Of a stretch of DNA of 64,000 bases, positions 11,101 through 24,255 are shown piece by piece. The notes below the pieces were generated by a model. The model did not search any database, had not been told where the DNA came from, and was given only the letters and a program-made list of their open reading frames with translations. The DNA comes from Toxoplasma gondii ME49 (Eukaryota > Apicomplexa > Conoidasida > Eucoccidiorida > Sarcocystidae), in contig NC_031468.1 in the NCBI RefSeq assembly GCF_000006565.2, positions 186,001 through 250,000 on the forward strand. The letters run 5' to 3'. Each line of letters opens with the position of its first letter. Position 1 is the stretch's first letter. Position numbers and translations under genes: made by a program.

Positions 11101-14100
11101 TGCTCCTGTCTGCTGTGACCTTCTGTAACGCGGTGGAAAAGGCTTCTCCTTTCTTTCCATTCGCTACCTTGAAGATCTTTGTTCATCGGAACCAAGTCCT
11201 ATTGTGTGAGCACAGCATAGTAAACTTAATAATTACTTGAGAAACAGAACCCACAGAGCACCCCGTACTAAAGTAACAAAGGAAATCAAGGCAATCTGGG
11301 GTCCCTCTTGGCATAACGTCTGCAAACGAGCTACAGATTCGAGACCTCCTCGCAAAGAACCCCACTGGCCGCCTGGAGCTAAAAGACCATCCACGAAGCG
11401 GCGTGTATGTCAAAGACCTCTCGAGTTTTGTGGTGAAGGGCGTCGAGGAACTGCAAGCAGCCATGGTGCGATGCTACGAGGCAGGGGTCTAGTCCGAAAG
11501 AAGGCTAGAGAAAACGTCACAAACTGAGACATGCAACAGGGTGAAACACAAGAAGCAGTGTGCAGTTCTCAGAAGCGAAAAACCAAACGGATAGTTCCAA
11601 GGACGGGTAAAAGATAGGAAACAAAGGGAACTTCTGGAGACAGAACCTAATCGGTGACGTCAGAAAAGATAAAAGATGTGAAGCACTGGAAAGTCCGCAA
11701 AGAAGACGTACCGGATCTATGGTGCCCGCAGAGAATAGCAATGGCGAACAGACTCTACGCAGAAACCCATCGTTCTAAGTACGGCTGTTGCTGAGTGTTG
11801 CACTTGTTCGTCTCGGTCAATACGGTACTTTACATGCAATTTTCAAATATTACAGATGGCCATAAACGCATTTATTTCTGGCGCGCCTCAGTCTATGAGG
11901 ATATATGTATACGTTGATGTAAATGTAAATGCTTACCTTTATTTGTTGCTGTGCGGTGGGTTGATCTTCGGGTGCAGCTTGCAGGACAGAAAAACAGGAA
12001 GGTCGGGGCAACATTGATGAACGTCGTTTCGAGCAGGTGAGGTGAGTCGCAGCGGATGTTTGTTTGGACGCAAAGGAACTCTGTCTTGAAAAAAAATCTA
12101 GGAATCTCGTTGCATGTAACAGAGAGTCCAACTTCACTTGTTACCTGATTGGTACTGCATACCCTGAGTACGTTAGGAAACAGAAGAGTTCAGAGCTCGT
12201 TGACCACCGCAGTTGCCGCACCTGTAAATGAATGGTGATTTTAAAGTGAGTCCTCTCTGTCACTGCATAACCTACAGCTGTGCATGGAACGAAAGCCTCT
12301 AAGCATGTGAAGGCACGCGTATCCCTAAGCGTATACAAAGGGGAACGAGTTTCAGTCGTGTCGGTGTCACTTGTTATGACCACAGAAAGATATGTACACA
12401 GGTACTTTTTCGATTTCTTAGTTTCTCCAGCCATACTCGCCCCCTACTTGCTTCGTGATGCCGTAAAACTGACATGCACAGTTAAACTGCATTGAAAAGG
12501 CCCAAACTCACTGTCCTCCAGAGGTCCGTGCAAGCTCCCTCCGGGCACACCTCACTCACAGTGAAATACGCTTGAGAAATTGCAACTTCGTGCGAGGCGC
12601 AGAACCGGAAAAGCCATTAAATCTGCACGTCTGAAACAAGAAACGAAGCAAATCACTGTCACGAATGGAAAATGTGTCAGGTAGAAGCAGGAGATATGTG
12701 TGTGATGCTTAGTGTCCTCCGTTGTCTTCAAAGCGTCCGCGAGGAAAACGGCAGAAGAATATGCATGTTCTTCGCTTTTCAGATCTCACACGATCTTCAC
12801 CGTGACGATTGAGTCGTGCGAAAGCGTCGATGGGGAAGACAGTCAAATTCGCGTTGGAAAGCTCAATCTCGTCGACCTAGCTGGATCCGAAAGGTGAGGA
12901 AGATGCTCCTACGTTCAAATATTCCACTGGATGCGCTTTCATTTTATATTCCTGAAGACCATGGAGCGAAGACAATATGTAAGCCCGTTCACGAAAATCG
13001 AAAGAGCTGTTCATCGATTAAACAGACAGTACGGAACCTAGGACACTGAATATGACTTCGACTATGAGATATGGACAAGAAAGCTCTTTACGACGGCTGT
13101 CCACCACCACACCACTGAACTGCTCGAGAGAGCTAAAGTGTTAGGTTTCAGTCTTCAACGACAATAAGGCTGTACCACAGTGGTTACGATCTAGGCGTAT
13201 CTCGACCTGCGCATCTAAGTCGATACTCTGACGCGTACTAGAACACAGCCGAAGTGAACTAACATTAGTGTCCTAGCATCCTGAAATCGGACGTCCGAGC
13301 GGAGCTTTTACGATAGCTAAGCGCGAATGCAGCTACTCAACAATCTGCAGAGGTCTCCACTAGCTGTAACAGAAACTACCGGCAACCATGCCGTCGTGTC
13401 ACCATTCTCACTCGTACATCGGAGACTGTTCTCCCGCACAACTGCCTCTCTGTCTACCTATCGTGTGTGTGTGTCTCGTGGTGCACGTGCCTTCATGTAG
13501 CCACAGACATCTTTTTGAACGGGTCGTTCCTTCTGAAGTTCTCTAGTTTTGTCCTGTGAATTCTTTCTTTCCTTAGTCAGTCACGTCCGTTCTTCTGGAT
13601 TAAGGTTTTTGCACACATGTACGTGGACGCTGTGTTTGCCTCGTGAGCCTGAGTAGAGACAGCGCAAGACTGTGGTGTCAGCATCGGCGTCTATGATCCT
13701 TTTCGTTGGTTCTTCAGACACGCGAAGACGGGGGCGACTGGGGGCACCTTCAAGGAGGCGGCGAAGATAAATTTGTCTCTGAGTGCGCTGGGAAATGTGA
13801 TTTCTGCTCTCGTGGAGTCCCGAACGAATTTCATTCCTTATCGGGACTCGAAACTGACGAGGCTTCTTCAGGTTGGCCGAAATGAGATTCGTACTTGGCT
13901 AGTCAGACTAGTAAAAGGACAGTGAAGATATGCGCCACCATCCATCGGCTTTGTTCTCAACTGCTTGTGTATGTCTCCACTTCTGCTGGGACAAAGGCGT
14001 CGCCTGGATCCCGCGTGTCTGCGTGATTGCACTACGGACCTGCCTGTATATGCCTGGTTACGTCGAGATGCACGCGCGTCTCTGTGTGCCTGTGTGACCA

Positions 14101-17100
14101 CAAATTCGCGAAAAAGGTACGGAAATGTTTGCTTTTCCTCAGTACACGACATTTCTGTGCAACCACAACATGAAGGCCAGAAATATAGCGATGTGTGTGC
14201 ACATTACTCAGGAGAAGATCTGTTTGTGTACGAGCGCGCTGAAGCCAATACACAATGCACTCGATCTCCACAAGCAATGAAGAGGGTGCGTTGAGGTGTG
14301 AACTTTGAGTGCATCCGAAGGTGAATAGAAACACATGCTGGAGTCTCCACTTCTGTGTTTTTTAAAGGACTCCCTAGGAGGCAACACAAAGACAGCAATG
14401 ATTGCCACCATTGGCCCTGCGGACAGCAACTACGAGGAAACCTTGAGCACCCTCCGGTACGCCCATCGAGCCAAGAACATTCGAAACAAACCGCGAATCA
14501 ACAGCGACCCGAAAGACGCGGTGATCCGAGCTTTCCAAGAAGAAATTGCTAAGCTGAAAGCCGAGCTGGCCTATGCTGCAAGTATGGAAAAAGTCGACTT
14601 GGGCACCTTCCGATTTGGGCACACAAGATCAGCAAGCATCGTGACACGCATACATTTACATGCACATTTCTACCGGGGATTGAGTGTCTACTTGTGGGGT
14701 GACTGTAACGTTGATACACACATGCACCTGCATCCTGGGATGCCTGTGCCCATTTGTTTGGTGGCTATAACTTAGTGTCTCTCCCTGCTACGTTCGTGCA
14801 TGCGGACGTCTTTCTGGTGTATATAGTCTGTGGCGTTCTTACTGTCTCACTTATGTGTTGTGTAGCCTCCGGAAAAAGCAGGAGATTCAGGGATGTCGAA
14901 GCAGACACGCAAGCCCGTGTCGAGATCTACAGAACCAAATAAATAAAGCGTTTCTTCTTGCCTGTTTTACTTCGTATATCTGTGATTGAGGGTACGAAGG
15001 GAGATACGTGTGATCCATTGTGCATTTGCCTGTCGGTGGCTTTTGTCTTATCTTTTTGAAGCACTGCCCCGTGAAATTGAGAGAGTCGTTGAAGTCGAGA
15101 AGAAGGTCCTGGTAGAAGTGGAGAAGAAAGTTGTCGTTCCTGTCGAGAAGGAAGTTCTCGTCGAGAGGGTCGTCGAAAAAGTCGTCCCTGGCCCTCCAGC
15201 AGAGGAAGAATTGCGTCGCCTCGAACGAGCAGTTCAAGAAGAAAAACGGCTCATGTATGAAGACTTTGAGCGAGAGAAAAAGGTTCGACACAGAGCGAAA
15301 AGGCAAAAGCGCCCATGGAAATGGGCTCGTTCACCCATCTGTTCAATGACCTGTATACTTGTGTGCTGACATCGGCATTCGCAAACACAGAGAAAGTCCT
15401 GCCAGGATGACCAGCGATGGTGCAGGTTCGTCTATGCGTCCGTATACACTTGTTCATGTGAGCGAGACAGACACCTGGGCATTCACATCTGCATGAGTAC
15501 ACTGGCAGTTGTGTCTCTACGTGTCTAGCTCCCGGTATTCGCATGCATATGTATGTATATATATATATATATATATATGGATATACATATATCTGTTGAA
15601 GTGTTCCTCGTCTTTTGACTTTGTCGAATCCATTTGTAGAATGGACCTATATATAGGGAGACAGGAGAAATAAAAAGTCTGTGGGGGGGTGCCCAAAGCT
15701 CGTAGAAAGACACCCTTCTGTCGCTGACGAGGGGACTTTGCATCTGAACGTGCTCTGGCTCTGAGTTATCGTTTGTTTCGTTCCATCGCTGACTCTAGTC
15801 TCTCCCGCAATATCGGTGTGCCTAACAGACAGCGCATCATTCTGGAGATTCCTTGACGCGTCGTCATCAGGGACCTACGAGTGTTTGCGAGTGTTCTGTG
15901 GCTAGCAAATCGAAGAGGCGCGGCACATCGCTGAGGAAGAGAAGGCCTCCTTGATGGAAGAACTGGAGGCCCGCAAGAAGGAGCAAGAGGCTCAGAGAGA
16001 GGCACGTCTTGAGAGGGGGACCCAAACGAAAGAAACGAACACTCTGCATCCAGCGTTAGTGATTGTTATGTTCAAAACGCGTCTGTCACTACAGATTCGT
16101 ATCTTTGCGGATACGGATGCAAGTCCATACTCCGGCTTACATCTACCAACAGGCTGGATGTGTGCATGGAGCAAGCCTGTATGCGTGTGTATACGCATAT
16201 ATGGCGTATACGTGGACCTGCCCACGAAGCCCAACGGTGCAGATCTGCTGTATACGCGTATATGTCTGTTTTTCGACATGTAGATATCCTCATGTGAAGA
16301 CGGGCGACCACTTTGTCACTGACAGGCACGCAAGTGAAACACATGTCTGAACCGTCGAGGGAAATGCTGTTTTCTCCTCAGCATCAAGAGGAATTGATCG
16401 CGAGACTCAAGGCAATGGAGGGAAAGATCATTGAAGGAAGTCAAGTGAAGCAGCAGGCCGCCAAACAGGAGCAAGAGCTCCGAAGGACGCAGCTCGAGTT
16501 GGAGAAACAGAGACAGAAAGGTCGGTAACGGGGACAGCCGACGAACGAGTCTACAGAAAACCGATGGTACACGCTTATTGACGGTTTCGGAACCGAGGAA
16601 CTCATCAAGCGAAAAACCGAGAAGCTCCGTTCTGTCTTCCACGAACCAATTTGGTCATTTGTTGAAAGCCGGCACAGTGTTGTCCCCACAAACAAAAACA
16701 AATGTATATTGACAAGACGCTACTGCATGTGTACTCCTACTAATACATAGTGTAAAGATGCATTAGCACCCGTACCTGTCTTCCCATTCTCACATGCCTC
16801 TATACGTTTAGGCCTATTCTCATGTATACACATCGGCATATGTGCCGAATGCATGCTGTTTTTTGCCTTTTATCCTGGCAGTAGGTGGAAACCATGGAGA
16901 CGCTGGCAGTCTGTGTCCTTTCTCAAGTCTATTCGTTGTGAATACAGGATATTCTCCGTTTTTAAGTACTTGTTGTGTTGTGGTCTTGGCTGGAATTACG
17001 TTGGCCGTCTCATTTTTTCAGACACTACGTGCCAAGAAGTATCCCAGACTAACTTGACTATTCTTGTCACACTGATGCTCAACTGGGGCTTTGGGTTCGC

Positions 17101-17549
17101 GGTTGCGTGCATGTTCTAAGAGCTGCAGATGAAGCAGGATCTTGAGAAGCACCAGCTGGAGCGTCTCACTTTGGAGGAGAAGTTCAACTCTCGCGAAGAA
17201 CAAATCGGCTGTTTGACGGAGAAGCTAGAGAAACTGTGGAGAAGTTTCAAGACGGCGATGGCAGAAATCGAGGATCTGCAGCACGAGTTCCAAGCAGAGC
17301 GAGAAGATCTGCTGGACACCATACGTCAGCTGACGAGAGAGTTGAAACGCCAGGGTGCAATAATCGATCATTTCCTTCCCAAGGACGCTGTCGCTGTACG
17401 TTCGACAGATATACAGCGGCTCAGTCCAGCAACCGGTGTATCCCTACCTCGAAAACAATCACGAGAAGGCAGACTTGCATGCCAAGATACAACTTGGTGT
17501 ACATCGCTACATCTCACTTCTGCTTCACCTACCACCATACATATAAGGC

Positions 17550-17586
<37 letters not shown>

Positions 17587-18130
17587 GTTCACTTGTCGCC
17601 GGATACCGTGGCAATAACGCTTTATGCAGATCTATCTCTTACAAGTAGTGCGAAAGGGGGGAATCCCCCTACATATCGCACATTGTTAAACATCGCTTGT
17701 GGACGTCTTCTGAGGCCGAGCAGTCATACATGCCACAAAAAAGAACGGCAGTGTATCGGCTTCTAAACCGACATCCATCATGTGATATGCCCCAACTCCG
17801 AGCCACTTTGGATAGAGATACAACCTCTGGCTATAACCATGGATTGGTGCTTTTCTCCTGTTTAATTTCCTCGGCTTTTTCTTCTCCTGCGCTGCTGTTT
17901 TTCGCTCTTGTGGCTCTGCAGACGATCGACGAGCATTTGCACTGGGACGAGAACCTTGAGGAATGGGTCCTCGCAAAAGCCGAGCTGACAGGAAACGTTC
18001 TGTGAGCTGGGGAGGGCGAACAGAACGTTCGCACCATTCGTTGTCGCTGATACTTTGCGTGTTTTTCTCTCCTGAACTCCAAACATCCAGTATTCAACCT
18101 GTCCTCCAAGAAGCCAAGGTATCCCCTTAG
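8109..18130 (+). CDS. Kinesin-2 motor subunit (KIF3/FLA10-like), 16 exons, 727 aa
   Basis: Exons: 8109-8299, 8910-9062, 9568-9638, 10124-10263, 10496-10540, 11337-11486, 11990-12036, 12783-12893, 13718-13871, 14368-14581, 15062-15282, 15906-16058, 16382-16520, 17121-17395, 17922-18001, 18091-18130. All junctions are GT-AG and phases agree (2184 nt). The N-terminal motor has RCRPLN (64-69), the P-loop GQTGTGKT (145-152), switch I N-VVSSRSH (261-268), switch II DLAGSER (297-303) and a neck-side YAHRAKNI helix. Residues 430-468 form a Val/Glu/Lys repeat resembling alveolins. A coiled coil follows to about 680. The stretch near its end ([25 protein letters not shown]) and a later W-D-E-N-EEW segment match the KIF3A/B C-terminal region, which identifies kinesin-2, the anterograde intraflagellar transport motor. 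In coccidia only microgametes are flagellated, so gamete-specific expression is inferred. The end of exon 12 is the least certain boundary. Confidence 0.92.
15073..15189 (+). repeat. Alveolin-like VEK repeat block in the kinesin-2 gene
   Basis: Thirteen or so imperfect three-residue steps of V/L-E-K/R type (for example [20 protein letters not shown]) occupy residues 430-468. This register and composition resemble alveolin and articulin repeats of the apicomplexan inner membrane skeleton, not the usual kinesin-2 neck coil. It is encoded wholly inside exon 11 and is followed by ordinary charged coiled coil. Confidence 0.7.
15548..15579. repeat. (TA)n microsatellite in kinesin-2 intron 11
   Basis: An almost pure run of alternating T and A within the intron between 15283 and 15905. 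Confidence 0.9.
17549..17587. repeat. (TA)n microsatellite in kinesin-2 intron 14
   Basis: Alternating T/A tract with a short G interruption near its end, inside the intron 17396-17921. Confidence 0.9.
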
Positions 18131-19160
18131 CAAACTTGGTTTTGGACAACGGCGAAGAGCCCCGCCTGGCCCCTCGGGGGCTTGAACGAGCGACTAAAAA
18201 TCTGGTTTGGGACATAACCGAATATCATGGTATTTGTACAGTCGTTCAGTTTGACTATGCTTCTCGCATTTTCTACTCAAAATACAGAAGTTTAGGACTC
18301 TTTGTACTCCGCAGTTAGTGTGGGCGTATGGGAACAGCAGCGACGACTGTCGTAGCTGAGACTTGCGCGCGTGTATGAGTTGCTTGGACTGACAGTCATC
18401 ATGTGACGTAACCAGAGTGGGGACTCTTTCCAAGCAGATGAACTGAGGTGAACGAAGCTGAGTTGCGGTGGCGTCGTCGACAAATGCAGTCGGGACGTTT
18501 CCAAGACAGGTTTATTTGTAAGCTGCTCTGGACAGACTTGCTTCGGCAAACCAGTGTTTCAACTCGAAGGACAAACGTTTGCCATTCTGTCTGGTTTGGC
18601 TCGACTTTTCTCTTCAGTTACGCAACAGAAGCTCTGCGAGAGGCTCACATCTGTTCCAGCTGCGCCGAGGAAATGTCGACGCCTAGACAGAGGTTCTCTA
18701 CCGGATCAGCAAAGATTGCGAGGTCCGCTTCTTCGTTTCTTGGCATCGCCAGGGGATTAATGATGACTTTACATCCGCACGAAAATGAGCACGAAGGTCA
18801 AGCGTAAACGTACACTTATCCGAACCTGCGATAGAGGAATTGACATGCGAAGTCAGAACCGCCAAACGGCATGAATCTGCCAAGGGCGTTTCGCAGGGAT
18901 GTGTGGCACTCCGGAAAGCGAAGGCGTTGAGTCATGTTTGTGGTTGAAAGAACCAGAACAATGCAGGACACGAAGAAAGCGATTTCCTTGCTCAGCCCCC
19001 AATTGCCAGCTTTTCTTTCCGCTTCCGACAAAAGTTAAAACTGTGCACTTTCCCCTAACTCATGTAAACAGATGATGTCTCGCTGCCCTAGGTTGAAGTT
19101 TCACATCACCGACGGCCTTGACAGACCGCTGAATCGTCATTAATGGCCGAACTCGTTCAT

Positions 19161-19180
19161 GTATATATATATATATATAT
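19161..19180. repeat. (TA)n microsatellite, intergenic
   Basis: Ten consecutive TA dinucleotides. Confidence 0.85.
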
Positions 19181-20155
19181 GCATGTCGGACTCTCTCCAT
19201 GTGATTACATGTAAATAAACAGATGTTTATACAAGAACACGTTGTTGGGCGGGGGTTGTGTGGTTGTGTGCCTCGCAACTTCTCGCTGGTGTACGGTCTC
19301 TGAGCCTTTTTCTCGTTTTTTCGCGGGCCACCGTCCGTGAAGCAACACCAATGGCTCTGTTTGTTGCTGGGATGCTGTAGGACTCGAAGAACGCCTTCGT
19401 TTGCGACATCTCTCGACATACCTCAGACTTATCTGCTGTCTTCGGTTGACAGAGACTTTGATGCTGTAGACTCTGAACGGTAAGTGCATTCATAGAAACG
19501 TCGCACTCCAACAGAGATGTTAAGTGGACAAATAGACTGTACAGAGTCTGAGAAAAGTGAGTGTTTGACTGGTATTTGTCCATTCGTAGACTTGCTGATA
19601 AAGTGTGTGTCTCCAAAATACATGTGTGTATATATGTGCATGGAGATTCCTAGGGATGTGAACTAGGGACAAAGAAGCAGCTGTGAGTGAAGAAGGTTTG
19701 TTGACATGCTTGCGTTTAAACGCATTTCTTCCAGTGATGGTCAAGGTTCTCTCTTCTTTCTCCAGAATAAAGTCCGCCATTTGTACAGTGCTGGGGGCCG
19801 ACAGCAGCACAGATCAAGCCCAAGCTGCAAGGAGAGAGAACATCCACCTCGAGTATCCCTCCGAAGCAAACGCGTTCCACGGACATTCTGTAAGTTCCTG
19901 CGGGCGGAAGATTTGTACACAGACAACTTGTGCTTTTAGAAGATACCTGGAATTATTTTGAGTATAACAAAGGTCGGAAGGAGCAGTTAGATGTTATGCA
20001 GTGTCACCGCCGACATGAACAGATAGAGTTTGAGATATTACACGTCTACTTTTTCCGACGTAGTCGCGAATCAGAAACCATACGCCACAGTCCGATATGT
20101 AGACCGAAAGACACGCATACATGGGCATTGTTTGGATGCAGTTTTAGAATAAAAT

Positions 20156-20177
20156 ATACATATATATATATATATAG
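20156..20177. repeat. (TA)n microsatellite, intergenic
   Basis: Alternating T/A tract with a single C interruption at its start. Confidence 0.85.
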
Positions 20178-22393
20178 TACGAATGTACGGGAGTCCCTGT
20201 ATATGCTGAGACGTTGTGTTTGTTTCTTTGCATTACACTCTCAAATCTGAGCCGAGTTATGGGGAGTCCCTGCATTGAAAACTACGGGCAGGTTCGCTTC
20301 TACAGGTGTCACTACACACACATGAAAAAAGGAGCAAATTACAATGCATAAAAGGGACTGTATCCTTCTTGCCTGCTTTCTGAAAATGGGCACAGGCCAG
20401 CGAGTCCCGCACATGTGTCAAGCGACCAGAAACAGCGCGAAGAAAAGCTACAGCGCGGCACAAAAGCTCCCGCGGCCGCCTTAGTAAGAAGCCCTCCTAT
20501 ACAGTCAAATGCGGTACCTGCTCATACGTAGCACTTGCATGTACGGACATATATTCGTAGATGCCCCTATATAAATATATAGCATATAAGTAGCAACAGA
20601 GCTGAATACGACATTAGGGAAGTTCCGAACCCACTTAGTCTTCATAAATGTTTAGGCCGTGCCCTTCAACGTGCATCGCACGGTCAGCTCCTTCTTTCTC
20701 AGCGGTAGACACCCCACTTTCTTGGCGCTTTACAGATATATCGACGATTACACGTGACACCAGTATCTTAGAGTTTTTGCAGATACAAAAGGACTATGTC
20801 CCTGCTAATGCAGTGCCGAAAACTGTTCAGATGTCCCTCTAAAACGGTTGGGGAGTTTCTCTGACACTTTAAACGAGAAAAAAGGTATTTTTGGGTGCAA
20901 GTCAACTAAATGTGAGCGATAGTGAAACAGGAGCTGCGTTAAAATGAAGCAGTCCCCTTAACAAAAGCGAGGCCCTAGCGTAAGTTCTGTGCGCGGCGTG
21001 TTGCAGATTCGCCTCGTGGTGCCACTGACAGCAACGCGGAAGAGGAAGAGACTTTTCCAGAAGCTCGCGGGCTCGTTAAGTCGTAGAGCTGAGAGAGTAA
21101 TTTCTCACGACAATCCCGCAAAAATGCCTTGACACGGCCGCGTCCTGTTTTCTCTAGAATCGTGAATAACTCGGATCGGACTCGCGTTATAGCAACGGAG
21201 AGTTTGACACCAAAGGGGAACGTCTGTCCGCGAGCACAGAGCCGTAGAGGCGACTGCAACCACCACAAGTTTTCTCTTCATACAGTTGTTCCAGAGAGTC
21301 AAGAAGCGGATGTTTCGAACTGCCAGTCACCTACTGTTCTCGCACCGATTCTAGCACGATAAAACTTGGATCTGGTGATCAGATACCTTCAAGATCTAAA
21401 CCAGGAGTCGAACTAAAGTGAAGGCGGAGAGTAAAGCTGTCCACACACCCAACGAGAGGCAGTGTTCTCGCTCCGTAAACTATGCATTATCTCAGCGGCG
21501 GACAAATCACCGAAACCGCTCTTCGTATTTCCCAGCCTCAGTTTCGCGTCTTTCAATGCGAATTGTATAGACAGCTTCTGCCAGTAAACCTAGAGTGGCA
21601 GTGAGTAACATAATCTCTGCGTCTGTTCTGCGGTAGCCCCGCGACGGTGGACGGAGAGCCGCGTTTCCTTTTTCTATAACTGTCAGGAAGGCTGACTGGA
21701 ACCCGCGTACGAACAACGGATACCTCCATTTGAAAACGACAGGGGGTGTGGTTTTCTGATGACAGAGGAAGCTGGAAGACCGCGTTTCTGCGGGGGACGC
21801 TTTGCAGCGCCCGCGGTTCCCCATTCTCAGTTCTTCACAGTTTACACATTGGAGCATCTTAACTCATTTCTCTAACGCATTTCTCCAACAAATGGCCACA
21901 GTCACTCATGCCAGCCGGCGAACGGAAAAGGGGCTCTGCAATCGCATGAGAAAAACCGCTGGCCGTTGCAAATCGCTCGCAACTTCTTCGTTTACTCAAT
22001 CAACGCAATGGGCTTCCTGTCTCCTTCTTCACCTGCGGTGCAATTCCAGGCCTTTCTGTTAACTAAACGCCACATCAGTGCCTAAGAAAGACCCGATTTA
22101 CAACTCAGTGCTCCAGCCGGGCTGCATCCCCCCGTAGCTGAACGCGACAGCCAAACGCGAGGACGCGCTCGGACAAAAATCGTTCCACAGATTAACGATC
22201 ACATGTTCGTTTGTTTCCTTTCCCGCTCAAACAATCTTCTGTCCCCGTATGCGAAAATGCCTCCCCGCATGCAAATCCGTTGTTCAGACGTCTTTCGTGT
22301 ATTCAAAGAACCACGAATCCTTTCCTCTGCGCAGGTGATTTCCGAATCCGGAGTCGGAAAGGCTTGCATGCAAAAGGAACAATGCATATGCTC

Positions 22394-24255
22394 TCATGCG
22401 TCTTCGCACCACTTGTTCTCCTCGCGCACCTGAAGAGGGAAAGCAGAAAGCTCCTTGCAGAGCATATGCAAACTATTTTCTATTTATCGACATTCGGCTA
22501 CACATGTGCGTTCTCATCGAAGTTTACACTCGGTCACACACGGTAGACTTTAACTTCGCGGTTAAGCACTGCCTTATCGAACCAGTCCGGAATGCAGCAC
22601 AAGTAGTAGCTCCTTCCACCGGTCTCTGCGTTGACCACCGAAACTCAGAGCGCCATATAAAGCGCTTCGCCTCAGCGGGTGTTGCGTTCCACACAGTTGT
22701 ACAAAAAAGGTACACCAGTGGCTACCTAGAGAGCTCGCTGCCAGAAGGGTCGGATGCGTCGTTCGGCGAGGTCCTGCCAGGGATGCTGATCGTTCCTTCC
22801 TCTGCTTCCGCTTTTTCGGCTCGCCTCGCGGCCTGCGTTTCCCCCTTCCAGCGGCGCTCACCTGAGCTTCTTCCTCAGGAGTGAAGTCATTGACGATGTT
22901 GAAAATGCGTCGGATTTCTTCCGGCGTCTTGGCTTTGATCATTGTCGCCACTTTCGCGACGCTCAGATCCAGCAGCGGCTTGATGTTGAGGTAGTTAGCC
23001 GCCAAAATCAAAGCAAACAAAATCTTCTGGTCGCTGTTTTCGTTGATGAATTGGTAGTCCCACTCGCTGACCACCTGGTCGCACGCAAAAAGAGCAAGAA
23101 CTCTGGTCGCCGTCGCTTGCACTCCCGGTCCCCGCTTCGCCCCCAAACTGACGACTGCACTGCTCTACGCAGATCAACTCACCGATACTTCACAAACTCG
23201 CAGACACACTTGCATGCATGCAAGCACTTATATCTGTGTATATCTATATATATACATATACATATATATATATATACAAAGACATATGGACAGATATATC
23301 TGTAGGGGGACGCTTGAGAACAGAGAGAAGTGCAGGGGTACCAACGACACACGTAAGACCTCCCTTCTGACAGGAGCCTCGAGGCTGAGGATTCTTTATT
23401 TGACACAGTATGCAGACAGCGCAACAGCGAAAAGGATATCCTCGCCTATATATATATATATATGTATAATAGTATGCGTAGATGGATATTTTCCATTCAG
23501 AAGCTTCCTTAAGTGCACATGCGCATGTAGATAAATATGAAAACCTCACTTCAGCAAGGTTGGACGACTTTAGAGGCTTGGGGATTTCTTCGGGTGGGTT
23601 GTTGTGGTGATGTTCACAATACTCGATGATTTTCTTCAGAATGCATGTATCCACGTTGGGAAGAGGAATGCTCTCTTGGCAGTCGCTGTCTGGAAAAAAC
23701 ACAGAAAAAAGCACAGAGTTGCGAACAAACAGCTGTCCGTACACCAGAGGTCGAATTCCCCCTCTTTCGAGCGGCCTCTTTTCTCCCGTCCGTTTGTCGT
23801 CTCTCTTGTCGTGCTCTGCGGCAAAAAAAACTCTGCCTTTTCACGACAGCGAACGGTTTCCTGCTGTCTCCCCTCCCGTCCCTAAGAAAACAACATTTTC
23901 CTCCGTAGTTCTTGACTGCGTCCAGGGCATGCAAGCGCCTCGGTGTCCAGACAAGTGAAAGCAAAGACACGCAAACTTTGGCAGCCGATGCACAGATACC
24001 GGAGATACGCAGGAACGAGATACAGAAGCAGACTGGGGTTAACGGGATCGGAGCCTAAACACAAAAGAAATGCGTTTTGTCTCCTGTGCTGACGAGACAC
24101 AAATGCGCATGCATCGTTGCCCTCCTCTCACCTTCTTCCACCATTGTCTTTATCAACGCACTCATGGAGGCGACCTCGATGTCAACATCAAACTCGTCTC
24201 CCTCTTGCGAGACGAGAGTGACCTTCCGGGCATCTCCCATTCTTTCTTTTGACAT
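22394..24255 (-). CDS. SKP1: SKP1, adaptor of SCF E3 ubiquitin ligases, 4 exons, 170 aa
   Basis: Exons in transcription order: 24132-24255, 23550-23689, 22862-23074, 22394-22429, all GT-AG and in phase (513 nt). The product begins [20 protein letters not shown], has the BTB/POZ-type fold ([33 protein letters not shown]) and the F-box-binding C-terminal helices ([37 protein letters not shown]) and ends [11 protein letters not shown]1 bridges cullin-1 to F-box proteins. Pro154 in DFTPEEE corresponds to the proline hydroxylated and then glycosylated by the cytoplasmic oxygen-sensing pathway in Dictyostelium (Pro143) and Toxoplasma (Pro154). The last exon encodes only eleven residues plus stop. 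Length and all core motifs are typical, so the gene looks functional. Confidence 0.96.
23244..23277. repeat. (TA)n-rich tract in SKP1 intron 2
   Basis: Imperfect alternating T/A array with C interruptions, inside the intron 23075-23549. A second, purer tract lies at 23447-23464 in the same intron. Confidence 0.85.
23447..23464. repeat. (TA)n microsatellite in SKP1 intron 2
   Basis: Nine consecutive TA steps, the second array of this intron. Confidence 0.85.

Larger units (their letters stand above)
18131..22393. other. Gene-poor interval between kinesin-2 and SKP1
   Basis: Two convergent genes flank this 4.3-kb interval, so both 3' UTRs should lie here. Frames up to 129 codons exist on both strands, but I recognise no domain and no exon chain. 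It contains (TA)n tracts near 19161-19180 and 20156-20177. Confidence 0.45.

Noticed and set aside
23244..23744. 166-codon reverse frame reading through to a Tyr/Ile-rich tail
   Set aside because: Only 23550-23689 is SKP1 exon 2; the rest is intron, and the Tyr/Ile tail is the translated TA array.
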